From positions 20,887,121 to 20,951,120 of the forward strand of contig CM067507.1 of the NCBI GenBank assembly GCA_034509495.1: a stretch of 64,000 nt of DNA, read 5' to 3'. Position numbers and translations under genes: made by a program. Positions within the stretch are counted from its first letter, which is position 1. Each line of letters begins with the position of its first letter. The stretch comes from Acestrorhynchus altus. Lineage: Eukaryota; Chordata; Actinopteri; Characiformes; Acestrorhynchidae. The notes beneath the pieces were generated by a model. That model ran no database searches, was not told the DNA's origin, and worked only from the letters and a program-made list of their open reading frames with translations. Below, one piece after another: positions 31,581 through 45,410 of the stretch.

Positions 31581-31663
31581 GTAATAGGATAAGTAAAAAT
31601 ATGTCAAGATGCTGGGATCCTCACTTACTTATTAAGTAATAAAATAAGTAAAAAAGATGTCAA
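31581..31663. repeat. Short direct duplication flanking a copied 29 bp filler
   Basis: The left copy 31581-31607 (gtaataggataagtaaaaat then atgtcaa) and the right copy 31636-31663 (gtaataaaataagtaaaaaa then gatgtcaa) flank 31608-31635. The filler, including one shared base, is identical to 29839-29867. Confidence 0.85.
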
Positions 31664-31707
31664 TGTAATTGACATAATTACTAATTACATAATTACTTTG
31701 AGGGGGG

Positions 31708-32030
31708 TTGCTTGGGAACAGCCACACCTATATAAGCCATCTTATGAGTGCGGTTGAACACTGCCCAGTGTGCTTCTTGAAAGGTAACAAATTATCACAA
31801 AGTTTGAGCAAGACAAGACATTCCTCAAACCACAGTGTCCCATGTGTACTGGGACTATGTCATAGAAGGCATTACCACCCACACTGGACAGTGCAGTGGA
31901 TAGTAATAATCATGATCGGTGGTGTCTGGCTGGAATTACTGGATGAAATTCAATGCAAATTCAATTGCCACAAAAGTGGCAAAAGTCATGGGGTTGGAAC
32001 TAGTTATCGTCTCCTGTGACATTTGCCATT
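31708..32030. repeat. Dispersed repeat, copy 1 of a pair
   Basis: It shares 'tcatagaaggcattaccacc', 'aataatcatga' and 'tgtctggct' with 50635-50880. I recall it as a common fish element but cannot name it. Confidence 0.5.
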
Positions 32031-35000
32031 TTCTAGTAGGTCCTTTTCAGAGAATATGCTTGTAAAATATGCTCTTCTGTGATGTAACATTTTAAACTGA
32101 ACAAATCATGAATAAAAAAAAATACTGGTAAATGTCAAAATCGTTGTGAAAACTGGGGAAGTGGATCATAAGAAGATATTTTTTCTTAAGAATGGTTGGT
32201 GAATGAGGCCCATTGAACTTTTCTCATCTTTTTTCATCTTTAGTCTTAGAGTATTAACTGTTACCCCACTGTGTGGAGGCTGTAGTTTAATCTGACTAGC
32301 TCTCACTTTATGTTGTTGTTGTTGTTGTTGTTGTTTCGTTGTTTTTTTTTGCATTAAACATCTGTATAGTACAGCGATGACCAAGAGGATGATTAAAATG
32401 TTTTTTGGTGAAATGTGTGACATTCACATGACATCTGCAGCATGGATCCTAAAAATATGCTGACTCCTTTCAACATTCACAGAAGATGATGTTAATTACG
32501 AGTACATAACTATCTATAGACCTGTTTAAACTACATAAACACAAAGTCAATGTGACATTTCATACACTGTCCCCTACTATCTAAAAATTGCATATATACT
32601 AATACAATGTAATATGGTAAATATATGATAGAAATATACAAAAGAAAGTTATTTTAATGTGTCGTGCCTAAGTAGCATCTCCATTTTCTCAAAACTATTT
32701 TAACTAGTGATATGAATGTGGAGGGGACATATGATGAAACACTGTACCGTATTTCAAAAATCTGAAATATGCATTCCATTTGCATGTCAGAAAATCATTC
32801 CCACCTACTACTCCACTACTCCCTAACTGCTGCCTGTTTCCACAAAAATATGCAGGAAGTGAAGCAAAATTTACTTTGTGCCACTATGATGTAAATATGT
32901 CAAAGTTCCAGTTTGCAGTTTTCATACACTGGGGGGTGGTAGTAGTAGCAGCCATGCTGTGTGTAGAAGGAGATGGTTAAGATAACGCCTGAGTCGTGGA
33001 GTTAAAGGTTAATATGGGCCAGGTGTGTGTCTGGTGAGAGATATAGCCCCTGTGCTTTTCCATGTTCGTCCTGAAGAGAAACATTATCCCATGAGGCCCA
33101 TGTGCCTAATTATACTGTGCCTCATCATTCAACTCATACTCCAACATCTTCTGCCCTATCCACCCACCACTGCTCCAGGATCATAATCCCGTCCAAATTC
33201 ATGAGAACACCCAAGCACTCCACCCACTTCTCTTTCCGTAGGGAATGCTAAAGATATCAAATCATCAGTCACAGTTCACTATACTATTGAAGTCTTGGAT
33301 TGCCTTGGAATTCCTCAGCTTTTTACAGCCCAATGGAGATTTGTTATCCAAATATGACCTGGAGTGATTTAAGCTTTTCCATGAACTACAGTAATATTTT
33401 CTTGTGCACTTTTATGCATTACTCACAGTGCTAACGGCAAAGAGCATTAACAAGGTTACTGCCAAAGGCTGTGCAAGGTCTTCCACAGAAGTGCAGCATG
33501 AGTACAAGGACAAGGTAACCTCCAGGTGATCCCTACTCCCAAGTTCCATAGATAGAACATGATCTCATCTACAGACTAACCTGAGGCAGTGGGGCCCTGC
33601 AGACCACCAGTAACATACTGGATCTATTATGCAGAACTTTATATTACTGTAGTATGTAGAAACATGTGGTCTGTCTTTGCCATGGTTGGGTGGGTATCAT
33701 TAACTCTATCCAAGGAGAAATGCATACTTGGTGCATAGCTCACATTGTCGGTATCTAGGTTCACACTCGTACTGGAAAGAACTAGAGGGCTTAAAGAAGA
33801 ATGTATGGGATGTGTCAAAAGCACAGACTCCTTCAGTCTTAAAAACATCCCACAGGGAAGGAGGCAGGGGGTGGGGGTGGGGGGGGAGATCAGGGCCAAA
33901 GGTCCCACTGAATCAATCAAATGTTGATAAAGCAGAGCCAAGGAGTGGTATTCTAATTTCTTGTTCCTGCACAGCAGTCACAGTTCTCTCCTGGTGTCAC
34001 AGTTATTCTGTCAAGTCACAGCAGGAGTTCATCTCATTTGATAACACACACTTCTTTTGTGTATATTGGTGTGTTTATATGCTCGCAAGATTTGGTGCTG
34101 ATTGGCAGGACTTTCCACTAACAGTTAAACAAGAAGGATTGACCTCTGGCCCATGTAAATCCACAGAGAATGTTAACTACCAGCAGTGCACACAGATAAG
34201 GTAAGGAGGGAATGACACAGGCGTGGGGGGTTAGCGTAAGGGTACCTTCAAGGAATGAGGCTGCCCGTAAGTCAAGCACTGCAAAACAAAAAGCAGATGC
34301 AGAGCTTATCATGTCTTTCTATCACCCAATTAATCAGACCAACATAGCATGTCAAAGCAAACATGGCCACTCAGTCATTGAAAAAGCATCCATTCCAGAT
34401 TGGAGTTCATAAAGACTTTGTGGACTGGAGGTGGAAGAATGGTGAAATGAAAGAAGTGAGGGGGATGCTGTAACTCATAGGCAACCCCTATAAGCCACTA
34501 AATAAGGGATGCTCACTTACTAAGCATGAAGCTTTCACCTGGCTCTGCAGATCACATTACCTTGCTATTGACTCTGCCTGTAAATAATTCTAGGCAGGAT
34601 GCCTGTTTTCACAGTTGTTGAAAATGACATCCGTAGGTTAAACACTATGCCGTCGCAAACACTGAAGAGCATGCTCTTGGCTCTGGCTTGGTATGCAACA
34701 ATTTAAACAACAATTTTCTTACGATCTCTGCCAGTTCTGCTAATACATTTGCAACATGTGTTTTGAATCACCACAATAAGGAATATACTGTAATGAGTGA
34801 CTTACCTGAACACCATAGATTGCTCTCATATATCTTGGATTGCCAATAAGAACATCCCAATATATAAAGCATGCACTATTCTGAATGTAGATGAAGGTGT
34901 CCACAACACTCTACCCACTGTTAAGAGGGTCTTCACCAGTAGATCAGGACCAAAACATGCAAGATCATTGACACACTATGCAGAATGAATATAAGCAGAG

Positions 35001-35945
35001 TCTTTGATTCTGTTTATACACTCTACCATGCATCTCAAACTAGTATTGTACTAGAGGACAGGATTTCTACTCACCACAAACTAATGTCATAGTTGTATTC
35101 AGAGAACATTGTTGAGAAAGTTTCTGCGGTCCAGATGTGATTCCACACAAATAAAATGCAACCCCAAATGAGCAGGGTTTTGCTTTTGTTTTTAACTGGA
35201 AGAAGCCACTTGCAGAAGAAGCCACAGAGTAAGGTCTTCTCAGCACTCAACCTCAAAAAAGTTTGTACTTCAAGAGCCAAGCAAAGAGGTGGTGACTTTC
35301 ACCAGCAGCTACAGCATAACAGACCTCTCTGCTTCCAACCAGTGCCTTACAAACAGCAGGAAGAGCTGTCTCACAGCCCTCTCACTGTGGCAGCAAACTG
35401 GAGAGGGGGAAAAGGAGGAACAGCCCAAAATGGGCAGGGTTTGGGAAGAGGGGGAAAGGAAAGAAGGGAGGGGGGAGTCTTTCCCGTGTTGTTAAGGAAA
35501 CCGTCAGGAAAAGTCAGACCAAGACCAATTAACTAAGATTTTCCACACTGAATAAAACATGACAGAAGAGAAAGAAAGAGCCAGTGACAGAAGCAGCGAC
35601 TGAAATGGGTGTGTTCACTGTGAAATGCAATGTGGACTCACAGACAGATCCTTTGTTAGTACTAGGACTGACATCCATGTGAGCCATGTTTCAGTCAGTT
35701 AAGAGTGAGGATATAAACACAACATGACCTGAAAACATAGAAAACCACATGAAAATGAGAAATCTACAGCTATTTTAACTCTTAGAACCAGCAATTCACA
35801 CTTTGCGGGCAGTTACTACCATTTTCCAGGCTTCATAACTTCTACCTCTACACCTCTACATGCTCAACACTGTCCCACACATAGAAGAAGATGAGAAGGA
35901 AGGAGCTGTTTGCTCTTTCGTTACTCACAGAGTGTTCAAACTTCA
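32031..35945. other. Intergenic DNA, no gene recognised
   Basis: A (GTT)n run lies at 32311-32335 and a G-rich run near 33866-33885. Purine-rich sequence at about 35395-35480 opens a 126-codon frame with no domain. Nothing else recognised. Confidence 0.5.
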
Positions 35946-36786
35946 AAGTACTGTAACAGTTAGTATAGTAAAAGTCACAGCACTGTAACAGCTACTATAG
36001 TAAAAATAACAGCACTGTAACAGTTATTACACTAAAGTTACAGTACTGTAACTGTTACAAAAGTAAGAATCACAGCACTGTAAGTTTCTAAAGTAAATAC
36101 TATAGTAAATACTATAGTAAAAATCACAGCACTGTAACTGCTATTACAGTAAAAAAATCACAGTACTGTAACTGTTACTATAGTAAAAATTACAGTACTG
36201 TAAAAGTTACTGCAGTACAAATCACAGTACTGTAACAATTGTTACAGTAAAAATCACAGCACTATAACTGCAATCACAGTAAAAATCACAGTACTGTAAA
36301 TTATTACAGTAAAAATCACAGGACTGCAACTGTTACTATAGTAAAAAATCATAGTACTGTAAATGTTACTATAGTAAAAGTCACAGCACTGTTACAGTTA
36401 CAGTAAAAATCACAGCACTATAACTGCTATTACATTAAAAATCACGGTACTGTAAGTTATTACAGTAAAAATCACAGGAATACAACTGTTACTATAGTAA
36501 AAAGTCACAGTACTGTAATTGTTACTATAGTAAAAGTCACAGCACTGTAACAGTTACAGTAAAAATCACAGTATTATAACTTTTACTATAATAAAATTAC
36601 AGTACTGTAACAGTTACTACAGTACAAATCACAGTACTGTAACCATTATTACAGTAAAATCACAGCACTATAACTGCTATTACTGTCAAATTCACAGTAC
36701 TCTAACTGTTACTATAGTAAAAATCACAGCACTGTAACAGTTACTACAGTACAAATCACAGCACTAACAATTATTACAGTAAAAAA
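35946..36786. repeat. Minisatellite: about 26 copies of a palindrome-rich 32 bp unit
   Basis: The consensus unit is CAGTACTGTAACTGTTAC followed by TATAGTAAAAATCA. Each unit contains the palindromes CAGTACTG and TACTATAGTA and the near palindrome GTAACTGTTAC. Individual units vary (CAGCACTG, CAGGACTG; loss of about 3 bp in some). Five-unit blocks 36257-36412 and 36413-36568 are tandem duplicates of exactly 156 bp each, showing a higher-order step. There are no open frames and no spacer-like unique sequence. Confidence 0.93.
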
Positions 36787-39699
36787 TATTAAATTGTAAA
36801 AAGGAAGACATTATTCTTGTGACAGCAAATTCATAGAAATTAAATAAATTTGTAAAACTCATTTAGCCTCCGTTTCCAATTTCATAAATAGTTAATTTTG
36901 ATCCATGTTATGTGTGTGTTATGATTAGTGATGTTAGCTGATTAATTGTGGAAGAAACTATGAATGAGCTGGTGCCGTAATACTTTTGTCCATATAGTAT
37001 ATTTCAGATTTCAAATAAAGGCCTTTCACATTTTCATAATATCTATACATACTCAGACTGAATGTGACTCAGACCCTCTACTGCCCCTTCCTTCAATAGT
37101 CTTCCTAAGAAAACTGCTCATTTGCAGTCACTTTTAGATCCACTGGCTAAACCATCCACTTTATAACAGCCTCATAATGTAAGAGGGTCTACAGAGGCTG
37201 CTGAAATAATCCAAGACTAATTCTGATTAGATCCATTTTAAGCACCCAGACAGTTCCCATGAAGGCAACTGAGCTCTATGAGAAAGCACTAGTGGAAGAT
37301 GTGTTTATAGTAGTTACACATTAAGAAACATTCCTAAGGAAATCGATCATTACTTTTTATAAAAATAATGGCAAGACTTCAATGTTGCACCCTGGAAAGT
37401 CTCATACATTTTTCTGGGTTTTATGGATAAAGCATGTAAAGTGACTGATCAAACCTTCCAACTCAAACATTCTGATTTCTCCATCAACATTATATCTTCC
37501 CAGAGACAAAAAAGAGAGAGAAAATCCAGGGAATAACTCCAACTTTCTCTCACTACTATGGGGGCCAAGGGAGAGAAGAACCATGGATTGTGGAGAGCTT
37601 AAAGAACATTACTGTGTTTGCTCAAAACAATCTATGATTACTCAGTTCCCGGTGGCAATGTGGATTGAATATACTTACTGGCAGATGTTCACCTGTCCCC
37701 AAGGCTGATTTACTCTCCAGCAGACTGTCCAAAAAAAGAAGGGAGCATGAGGTGGGGTAAGGGAGGGGAGAGTCTGAGAGATGCGGGGGCTGTCGGGGCT
37801 CACTTATCTGGTCTTGTCCAGCATAAACTCAGTGCACCCTTTTAGCTGAAACGAACGAGCTCTTGAGCATTCCTTACACCAAGACTCAGCAGCCCAACAT
37901 GCTGATGTGCATTCATCATCGGAAAAGAAAGAGATAAAAAGGTGAACAATCTGTTTGAAGACTCCAAATCTGTCTATGTGAGAAAAAGCAGTGAACGATA
38001 TAATGAGTGGTGGAGGTGCATGAATGTCTTAGGCAAGATAGCGCTTGTCCATTACAGTCAAAACCCAAGGCGAAATGAGGTGATAAAAGCTAACAGGTGT
38101 AAGGCTTTTAAAAGTCAACATGGCCTTCAGTTAACCCTTACAATGAGCCCGTGTCCTGTAATATGAAGTAGAGTGCCACTGATACCCCGATGCACAAATT
38201 GGGGCCACGCTTTTCCGATGTTCTCATAGGCTTGTCGAACAGTACTGCTTGAAGGTCTTTGAGCTTAATCACAGGGTGTATGCTTAAACCAATTGGACAT
38301 CGTACTTCTTTATGCAAGCCAGACCACATGCTCCATGATTGCTTTAATTGAGGGTGGTTACTAGTACAGCCGTTACTATTTCTCAAGCCCACCACTAATC
38401 TGATAATTGACCAAGAAATTGCATCCGCCAAACATCAGCTGCTAGCTTGAAACACTAGGCTAGTACAGAAAGTCATCTAACACCATGGGATTAATAATCT
38501 ACAAAATAGGCATTCGCTGAAATAAACACCAGGAGGAGATTCTTGGAGAGAATTCTCATTGCTCTTTTCAATCAAGAACACATGAGAATTTCAGAATGTA
38601 AACACATGCTCTGCAGAACCCTTATGGCTCACCTCATCTGACACTGAAAAATCAGCTCTAGTGAGGACGTAGTGGGAGTATTGAAAAATTGCACTCCCAT
38701 TAGTATACTGCAGGATTCCTGGCTCTTCAAACCTTCTAATTTAAAACACACACCCGAAGAAGATACCTGCAGGTACAACCCAAAACATCTTGCATAAAGA
38801 AGAGTGTGTCTCCTAGCCAGTCTCTCTCCCTATAGTTAAACTCAAATTTTCTTTGAGACATTGTGAGGAACATGTGTGATCAACTGTGTCAGAAATTCCT
38901 TTTGAGAATCAATAAGTCTGGTTAACTTTTCCAGGCATAATTATACTCTCTACTCACCTAAATCCCTTTCATCTGTTATCCTAGAAGGAGGATAAGATAG
39001 TTAAGTGCTCCATGCTGAACTCCTTTCTGAAGCTACTGCTGTATTTGGTGAATATGGAAAAAGTTCCGGCATGCCTGCTGGCGAGGTTGTAGGGGGAAGC
39101 CGTGCAGAAGGAGAGGTCTGTTTGGTATTAGTTGGGAGGGCTTAGACAGGAAATGGCTTAGGGGGGACTGATGCAGTCCCTCCATGGTCGGCACCGCTCC
39201 CAGAGCTCCAAGCCTGGACCAGTAAAAGGCCTTCAGTGTTCCTCCCTTCACTGAGGGAGGGGAGCATAGGGGCATTAGGTTTAAACTTGAGCGAGTGTGA
39301 CGAGGGGCTGGGGAGGGGTGAGGGTGAGGGGTAGTGGGATTACATAAATAGTTTGACACCCTGTCAAGAAAACATCTTCCACCTATTCTCGTAGACTATG
39401 TAGTAGACATAGGCTGAATGAAAAGATCTAAGCCACTCAAATGAACCCAACTTTCCTTAATTTCTCCATTTGTCCATTCAAACTACAGAGCTCATAAACT
39501 ATAATGGCTTTTGGGATACACCTCTTGATCATTGACATTCAGCCCTATTGCCATAGGTGTATTCAATCAAGCAGATAGCAATTCCAAACCTGGTGTTAGA
39601 GCTGCAAAATGGGACCAACCCCTGCAGTGTAATGTGTACATTTCCCAATATTTCTGTCCATACAGTGCATCAATATATTCACTATAAACTAATGCAAGC
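36787..39699. other. Intergenic DNA, no gene recognised
   Basis: Around 36970-37000 the words 'taatacttttgtccatatag' look like the end of a fish MITE, without a visible partner. GC-richer DNA at 37750-37810 and 39060-39340 may be regulatory but shows nothing specific. Confidence 0.45.
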
Positions 39700-40010
39700 T
39701 CTACACACTTAAAATAATGGTTCTTCAAGTTTTCTTTGGTAAAGGAAAAAATCCAATATGGAGCTACAAACACCCAAAGAACCCTTTGCATGATTAAAGG
39801 GTTCTTTGCATAATGAATGGGTTCTTTGTTACAATGAAGCTTGTCACAAAAGAATACAAATGTTTGCTGCTTTTCAAAAAGGTTCTATATAAAACCGTCT
39901 ACAATGCATTCTCCATTAAACAGAAAAATCCATTAATGATGCAAAGAACCATCTAATGTTGCAAAGTGTTCTTTGAGTGTATATGGTTCCATATAAAACA
40001 ATAAAGAATA
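39700..40010. mobile_element. Probable MITE with AAAGAACC / GGTTCTTT inverted repeats
   Basis: Many copies of AAAGAACC, GGTTCTTT and GGTTCTAT in both orientations ('aatggttcttcaag' near the left, 'caaagaaccatctaatgttg' near the right). The layout is like the abundant fish MITE whose ends read 'cacttaaaaataaaggttc'. Boundaries are approximate. Confidence 0.5.
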
Positions 40011-41279
40011 CTTGAAGATCCACTGAAGTGTGTAACTACGAAATTGCTCCACTATGATGGTTATTGTAGAAGACTTCTGGCTGGAGTATATATTGGAGTG
40101 GGTTTGTGACATAGATTGCAACCCTGACAGAAAACAGAGATAAAAGCATTGAAGTTTTAAAGGAAAGCATGATATGTAGGGATGTTGTGTTGCTCTTCTC
40201 AAGTCATTTTGCCAGTTTTCTAAGAGGTTGCAGCAGCAATACAAAACAGATGCATTTAATGGGGACTGATGCCAAAAACTGACAAGGCTAAAACAGTAAT
40301 TAGACCTACAGAAAGAGAAGGTCAAAAATATCTGTGGGATAATTACAAGCTGTTGTCTAAAACTTCACTGCTGTCCAGTATCACCATCACATTTTCATAC
40401 ATTGTGTGAGGGCAAGTCTTATTTTATGGACTCCAATAATAAATTCTAAATGCATCATATGGAAACTTATAAAGGTCACATAAGATCATATAAATAGTCC
40501 AAGTTCTGTACGTCTAGCTGTTCAAACATCATGCCTACAAATGTTCCATTAGTAATTAATATTGTAAAATGGTTTAACCTTGTTAGCGTCTAAGATATAA
40601 AAGACAAATTGTCTGTTGGCCTTGTAACAGGCACCCACATGACCATGTTTTCAAAAAGCCTGACTTTGTCTAAGATCCATGTGAGATGCCCAAGGCTAGT
40701 GACATGAGAATCTGCACACAGCTTTGTATCTAATAAATACTCGCCACAATGAGTTCAAGAAGGTCTGCTACAATGAATGGCTCCAGATGCTGATTGTCAT
40801 TTGAGAGTACATTTAATACAACATTAAAAGAAACTATGAAGATTAAGGTCAACAGAAAAAAACCTGCTAAATCAGAAGGTTGTCAGGCCACACATTGCAC
40901 ACACTCCTTCACATTACTGCCAGGCTAAATTCTAATTGGCTGTTTTAGGTCTTCATGTTTGGGCTGAGGAAGATTGAACTGCTCAAAATGCAATACATGA
41001 TATTTTAAACTATAAGCAATTATAACATTCTTGATGGGACAGAATCTTCATTTGGTTCCACAGAGGCCTGCATTTTACATACCTTTGGTGACCTATGAAC
41101 CCAAGGCCATGGGTTACCCTGTAGGGATTGGTGGATGTGTAACGAATGAATGCTTTGTTGTTAGCAACCATCTTGGGTTTTGCAATGGAAATAAACTTTT
41201 AACACTGAAGAAAAAAACTTTTTTCCCCATGAGATCTGTTCTCTTACCAAACTCACTTACCCTACTCCACTTACCCTAC
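40011..41279. other. Intergenic DNA, nothing recognised
   Basis: AT-rich, no supported feature. Confidence 0.45.
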
Positions 41280-41399
41280 TCCCCACAAACTGATTCAACT
41301 AATCAGCTCATAAACAAGTCCTTCAGAGTTGCAAGGATTATGTTAAAGCTAAAACGTGTAGGGCAGGTGTGGCTCCAGGACCAGGGTTGGGAAACACTG
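41280..41399. mobile_element. hAT-type palindromic MITE, copy 3 (truncated)
   Basis: It has the internal 'aatcagctcat' and 'aaagctaaaacgtg' words and the right terminus GGCTCCAGGACCAGGGTTGG then GAAACACTG of the family at 1454-1638. The left terminal repeat is missing. Confidence 0.7.
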
Positions 41400-44300
41400 C
41401 TCTAATCAGTATGAATTGTTCAACCAAAGAGTAGCTAAAGTAGGTTAATGGGACAACCATTATACTCAAAATGTAATTTGTCAAACAGTGAAAACTATAC
41501 AATTTAACAGCAAAGTAACATTTCAGTAACACTGTCACATGTATTACTGTAAATGGTTATACTTTCTAAGCACCATGAGTTGACCTGTCTAAGGCACTGT
41601 GGCTGTGGGCTACATAAATAGAGAAGACTCTGATTCACCCCCTGCCTCCATCTTCGCAATAACCAAGAGTCACTCTGTCTCTCCCCTCTACACAGAAGGA
41701 AACCCTGGCCATGCTGTGTGCTGTGGTTGTCTTGTAGTGTGATGAACTGTAATTTGGTTGACACATAAACATGCTGGTTTGCCAACAGGAAACCAGTCCA
41801 AGCTTGTTTAAAAATTCCCAGTTATTCCTGGTCGTCGAAAACAAAAAATCTGTTCAAAGGAAGTGATTTTTCAAACCCTCTCAGCAACCCCCCTCTCTGC
41901 AAGATCTGAATGTCTGTATGGACTTTAGCCTCTCTTCCAGTCTAGTGCCCCCATTTATCTGTCAAGCTTTTCCAGGCTAGATTGTTTGGAACATTTTCTC
42001 CTCTTGTCCTAGAGTACAACAGTCTTCATAATTTGTTTATGAAGATAAAAGCCAAAGGCCATTTAACAATGACTTGCCAGTGCTGCAACACTTCCTCTGC
42101 TTTGCTTTGACAGATAAACTCACACACAGACACAAGTACACAAGAGAGCCGGGTACATCCCCAAAATGAATTTTAACCTTGTAGAACCCAGAAGGGTGGA
42201 TGAAACATATTTGAATGACTACATGGGGGAGAAACTCTGTGTTGCCTCCAGTGTTATCAAGGGGATTGTCAAGAATGTGTGAGGTGAACTTGTAAATGTC
42301 CATCCTCCCAGATGATTCAGTTCTGTCTCTTACATCCCCATAGCCCAATGACCACCCCCTTAGGAGCTGACACTACAGTCAAATGGCTCATATCCCTTGA
42401 CCACTCAAGCCTAAGCTCCTTGGTTGCCTGAGCTGCTTCCTGGTTTCTTCCCCAAGGATGTTGGGCCTCACACGATTTCCCTTCTTAAAAACAGGCTTCA
42501 ACACAAACAAAAATAGAAATCTTTTCCCCAAAACCACATGTGCACTGTATAAATAAAGAGACAAGCATACCAACTGTCTACATTTACACACAGCTATTCC
42601 CCATATGGAAGCTTAATTGGTTAACTTTTCTATACTACAAGAATAGTTAAATCAGGGGAAGATTTGAACACATATTACACATGCTTAACTTTTGCACCCT
42701 ATATCTAAATGCACTGGATATGATTCTGGAAAATGACAGTTAATATTTGAATTCAACAGTAAAACAAACACATCCCTTCCTTCAGAGCTCATTCAGAAGA
42801 GCCACTCTCCCAAATTCATGCACATATATTGCCAAGGGGTAACAACACTGGACCAAAGAAATATGGTAGACTCTAGGTTGTTGGTTAGCAAGCTGTATCT
42901 ACAAATACAAATAAACACTGGCAAATAAACTACGTCTGTGAAACAGCAAAAATAAATCAATGGTACCCACCTACCTACACACCAAATAGGAGTAGAGCAA
43001 CATCCTCATCCCTTCATCCTTCCTTTCAACATTTATAGATGACTTCACTTCACTTCATGTTTTTCACCCTTACCTGACCTAAGATCTTTTTGTTTTTCAT
43101 CTTTACAATAGTCTCCCTTGCCCCTCCCCTTCCACCATCCAGTGCACAAGCACAAATGCCCCCTGTTGCTGCCTGACTGGAATAATGTTGTGTTTCTTGG
43201 TCAAAAACGACAAACTTTTGATTTTCATTTATTTTGATTTACATAGACAGGGCTGAGTAGGAACACCAGACATTATTTCCAGTATACAAACAGACTGGAG
43301 AGATAATGAACCATGAAGAAACATTTACAGAATTTTAAACAATGTGCACTGGGTTGAAATCATATACAGCACTTTTGGAAAAAATACATTTGTTAGATTT
43401 TAATGGTCATGAGAAATACCATGAAAACTAACCCTGCTCCTGGCCTCCGTCTGTACTTCAAAGACCAGATTCTTTGCACAATGACTGAAAATAACTTTTA
43501 GTGCCTTGAAAGCCTTGCAGTGAATGATTCTTTTGAGAATGCTATTTGTAAATAGGATGTGTGGCTGTGAAAAGGTTTAACAAATGCCCACATACTGTAA
43601 GAGATCTATGAGGAATAATTAGACAGAAATACAGATATATTTGTGTGTATAAAACCTTAACATATTAAGAAAATTGATTCAACTTTACAAAAGGTATTCA
43701 ATAGTTACAGATGCCTTTTTCAAGCATGGTTCTCTATACAGGCCTTTCCTTAAATAATGTAATTATTTATACCTCTCATCATTATTTACATTACATTACA
43801 TCTTGGCATTTTTAGAGAAGGTTGAAGGTTGCTATTTCCGTGTGTTCACTGCCATGCATGTGTTAAATGTGGAGGCTGAATTCCTTTGTACTGTTCTGCA
43901 ATAGTGCTAATCTGTAAGACTGTACTAGAAAAATGACACATTTACTTTCTGTACTGACAGAAAAAACGGTTCTATTACTTATTACTATTCTATATATACG
44001 TACCTAATTACTTATAATCATTAAAATCTTATGATGTGATGATATGATGAGCAGTTTATAACAGAACATTAATAATCCAGGACAAGGTGAATGACGTTCT
44101 CCAAGTAATTTCTGCCCCAGAGAAAACAGTGAAGATATCTTGGGCTGAAACAACACTTTGAGAGAAAAGAAGCAATCAGAAAGACAAATGAGAACCTTCT
44201 TGATAAAAGAAAAGATTAATATGTGCAACAAATATGCTATAAACTGAGACTTGAGACAAGACTATAATAAAAACATATTTTACATATTATTTCGGCTATC

Positions 44301-45039
44301 AGAGAGGTTTGGAAACCCTTCTGTTGATAGATTGCCACCTATCTGCCCAAGGGAAAGCAGTGAATCATTAGAGAATAATCGCTGATAAGAACAATGTTTC
44401 CCATTTAGTGCTTTTGGATTTAAGTGCTGCTTTTGACACTCTAGGCCACAATGTACTCTATCATTATTAGATCTCGTCCTATATAAAGCACTACCATAGG
44501 GACTGCAGTGCAATTTTATCTGTCTTGACGATGAGTTCAGTAGTGTGTGCAGTGGGTGTAAAGTCTGTGATTAAGATAATAACAGGGACGCAAGCCTGCT
44601 CATGATATGGAGCGAGAGATAGAAGCAAAGAGAGCAGCTTTACTACATCATCACACTAGGCTAGACCTGCCCTTCCCCCTTGGGGGGCCAAACAAGTTGA
44701 GACATAAAGCAGTGCACATACATGCACACACACACACAGAGCACCTGGAACACCTCTGTGTCAGCTTGTTGGACTGCCCTCGCTCATCACGCTGTCAGAG
44801 GTAGTGCTGGCCTTGCCCCCTCCCTGCTGACTCAGTCTTCATTAAAACAAACACACTGCTGGAACTGAACCCTGCCCCTGCAGATGTTAGCCCCATACCA
44901 GTCAATAATGTTGAGGTTAATGTCCCTTGGGTCTCTCTCCATAATTAAAACTTAAAGCGATGGCCTGTTCAAGGTTCATTCATAATGTTCAGTCACATGA
45001 CAGGCCCAGTGACTAGCTAAAACAGTACCTGGTCCCTGA
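41400..45039. other. Intergenic DNA, no gene recognised
   Basis: Only short open frames. At about 44827 there is TGCTGACTCAG, a match to the Maf/AP-1 recognition element, in a short GC-richer stretch (44780-44960) that could be a regulatory element. Confidence 0.45.
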
Positions 45040-45410
45040 ACAAACCTGGCTGAATCTTATTTTGGAGAATTGCTGTGAGGATTTGATTGCATTTAGTGAA
45101 AAGCGCATTAATGAGGTCAGAATGTAGGATGATCACCATCTCATCTCACCTCATCTCCAGGTCCCCAAATAATTGCAATGTTTTGGATGGAGCTCCATCC
45201 TTTCAGAGAACATAGTTCTACTGCTCAACAGTTCAATGCTGGGGCTACTCCTCTAGCTCACACCTGGCATTATGGTGCCAGTAGATTCATATTTATCTGC
45301 TCCAGCTCTATTGGCACTACAGGGATGAAACAAGCTGTTTGTGTGCATTGCCCTGTAACAATGAAGGGTGTAACTTAAAGTCGCTGAATGCATTCATTAA
45401 AATCTAACAT
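45040..45410. mobile_element. Nonautonomous DNA-transposon fragment (same family as 10040-10280 and 57595-57860)
   Basis: It shares 'gtgaggatttgattgcattt', 'gcattaatgaggtca', 'ggatgatcaccatctcat', 'cacacctggcattatgg' and 'gctgaatgcattcatta' with the other copies. There is no coding capacity. Confidence 0.6.

Noticed and set aside
33728..34204. 158-codon open frame on the + strand
   Set aside because: No recognisable domain, no splice context, and an overlapping frame of similar length; treated as chance.
35156..35536. 126-codon open frame on the + strand
   Set aside because: Composition follows purine-rich DNA. No domain or conserved motif.
35946..36786. CRISPR-like array of regularly spaced repeats
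   Set aside because: The whole unit repeats with no unique spacers, and this is a vertebrate genome; it is a minisatellite.
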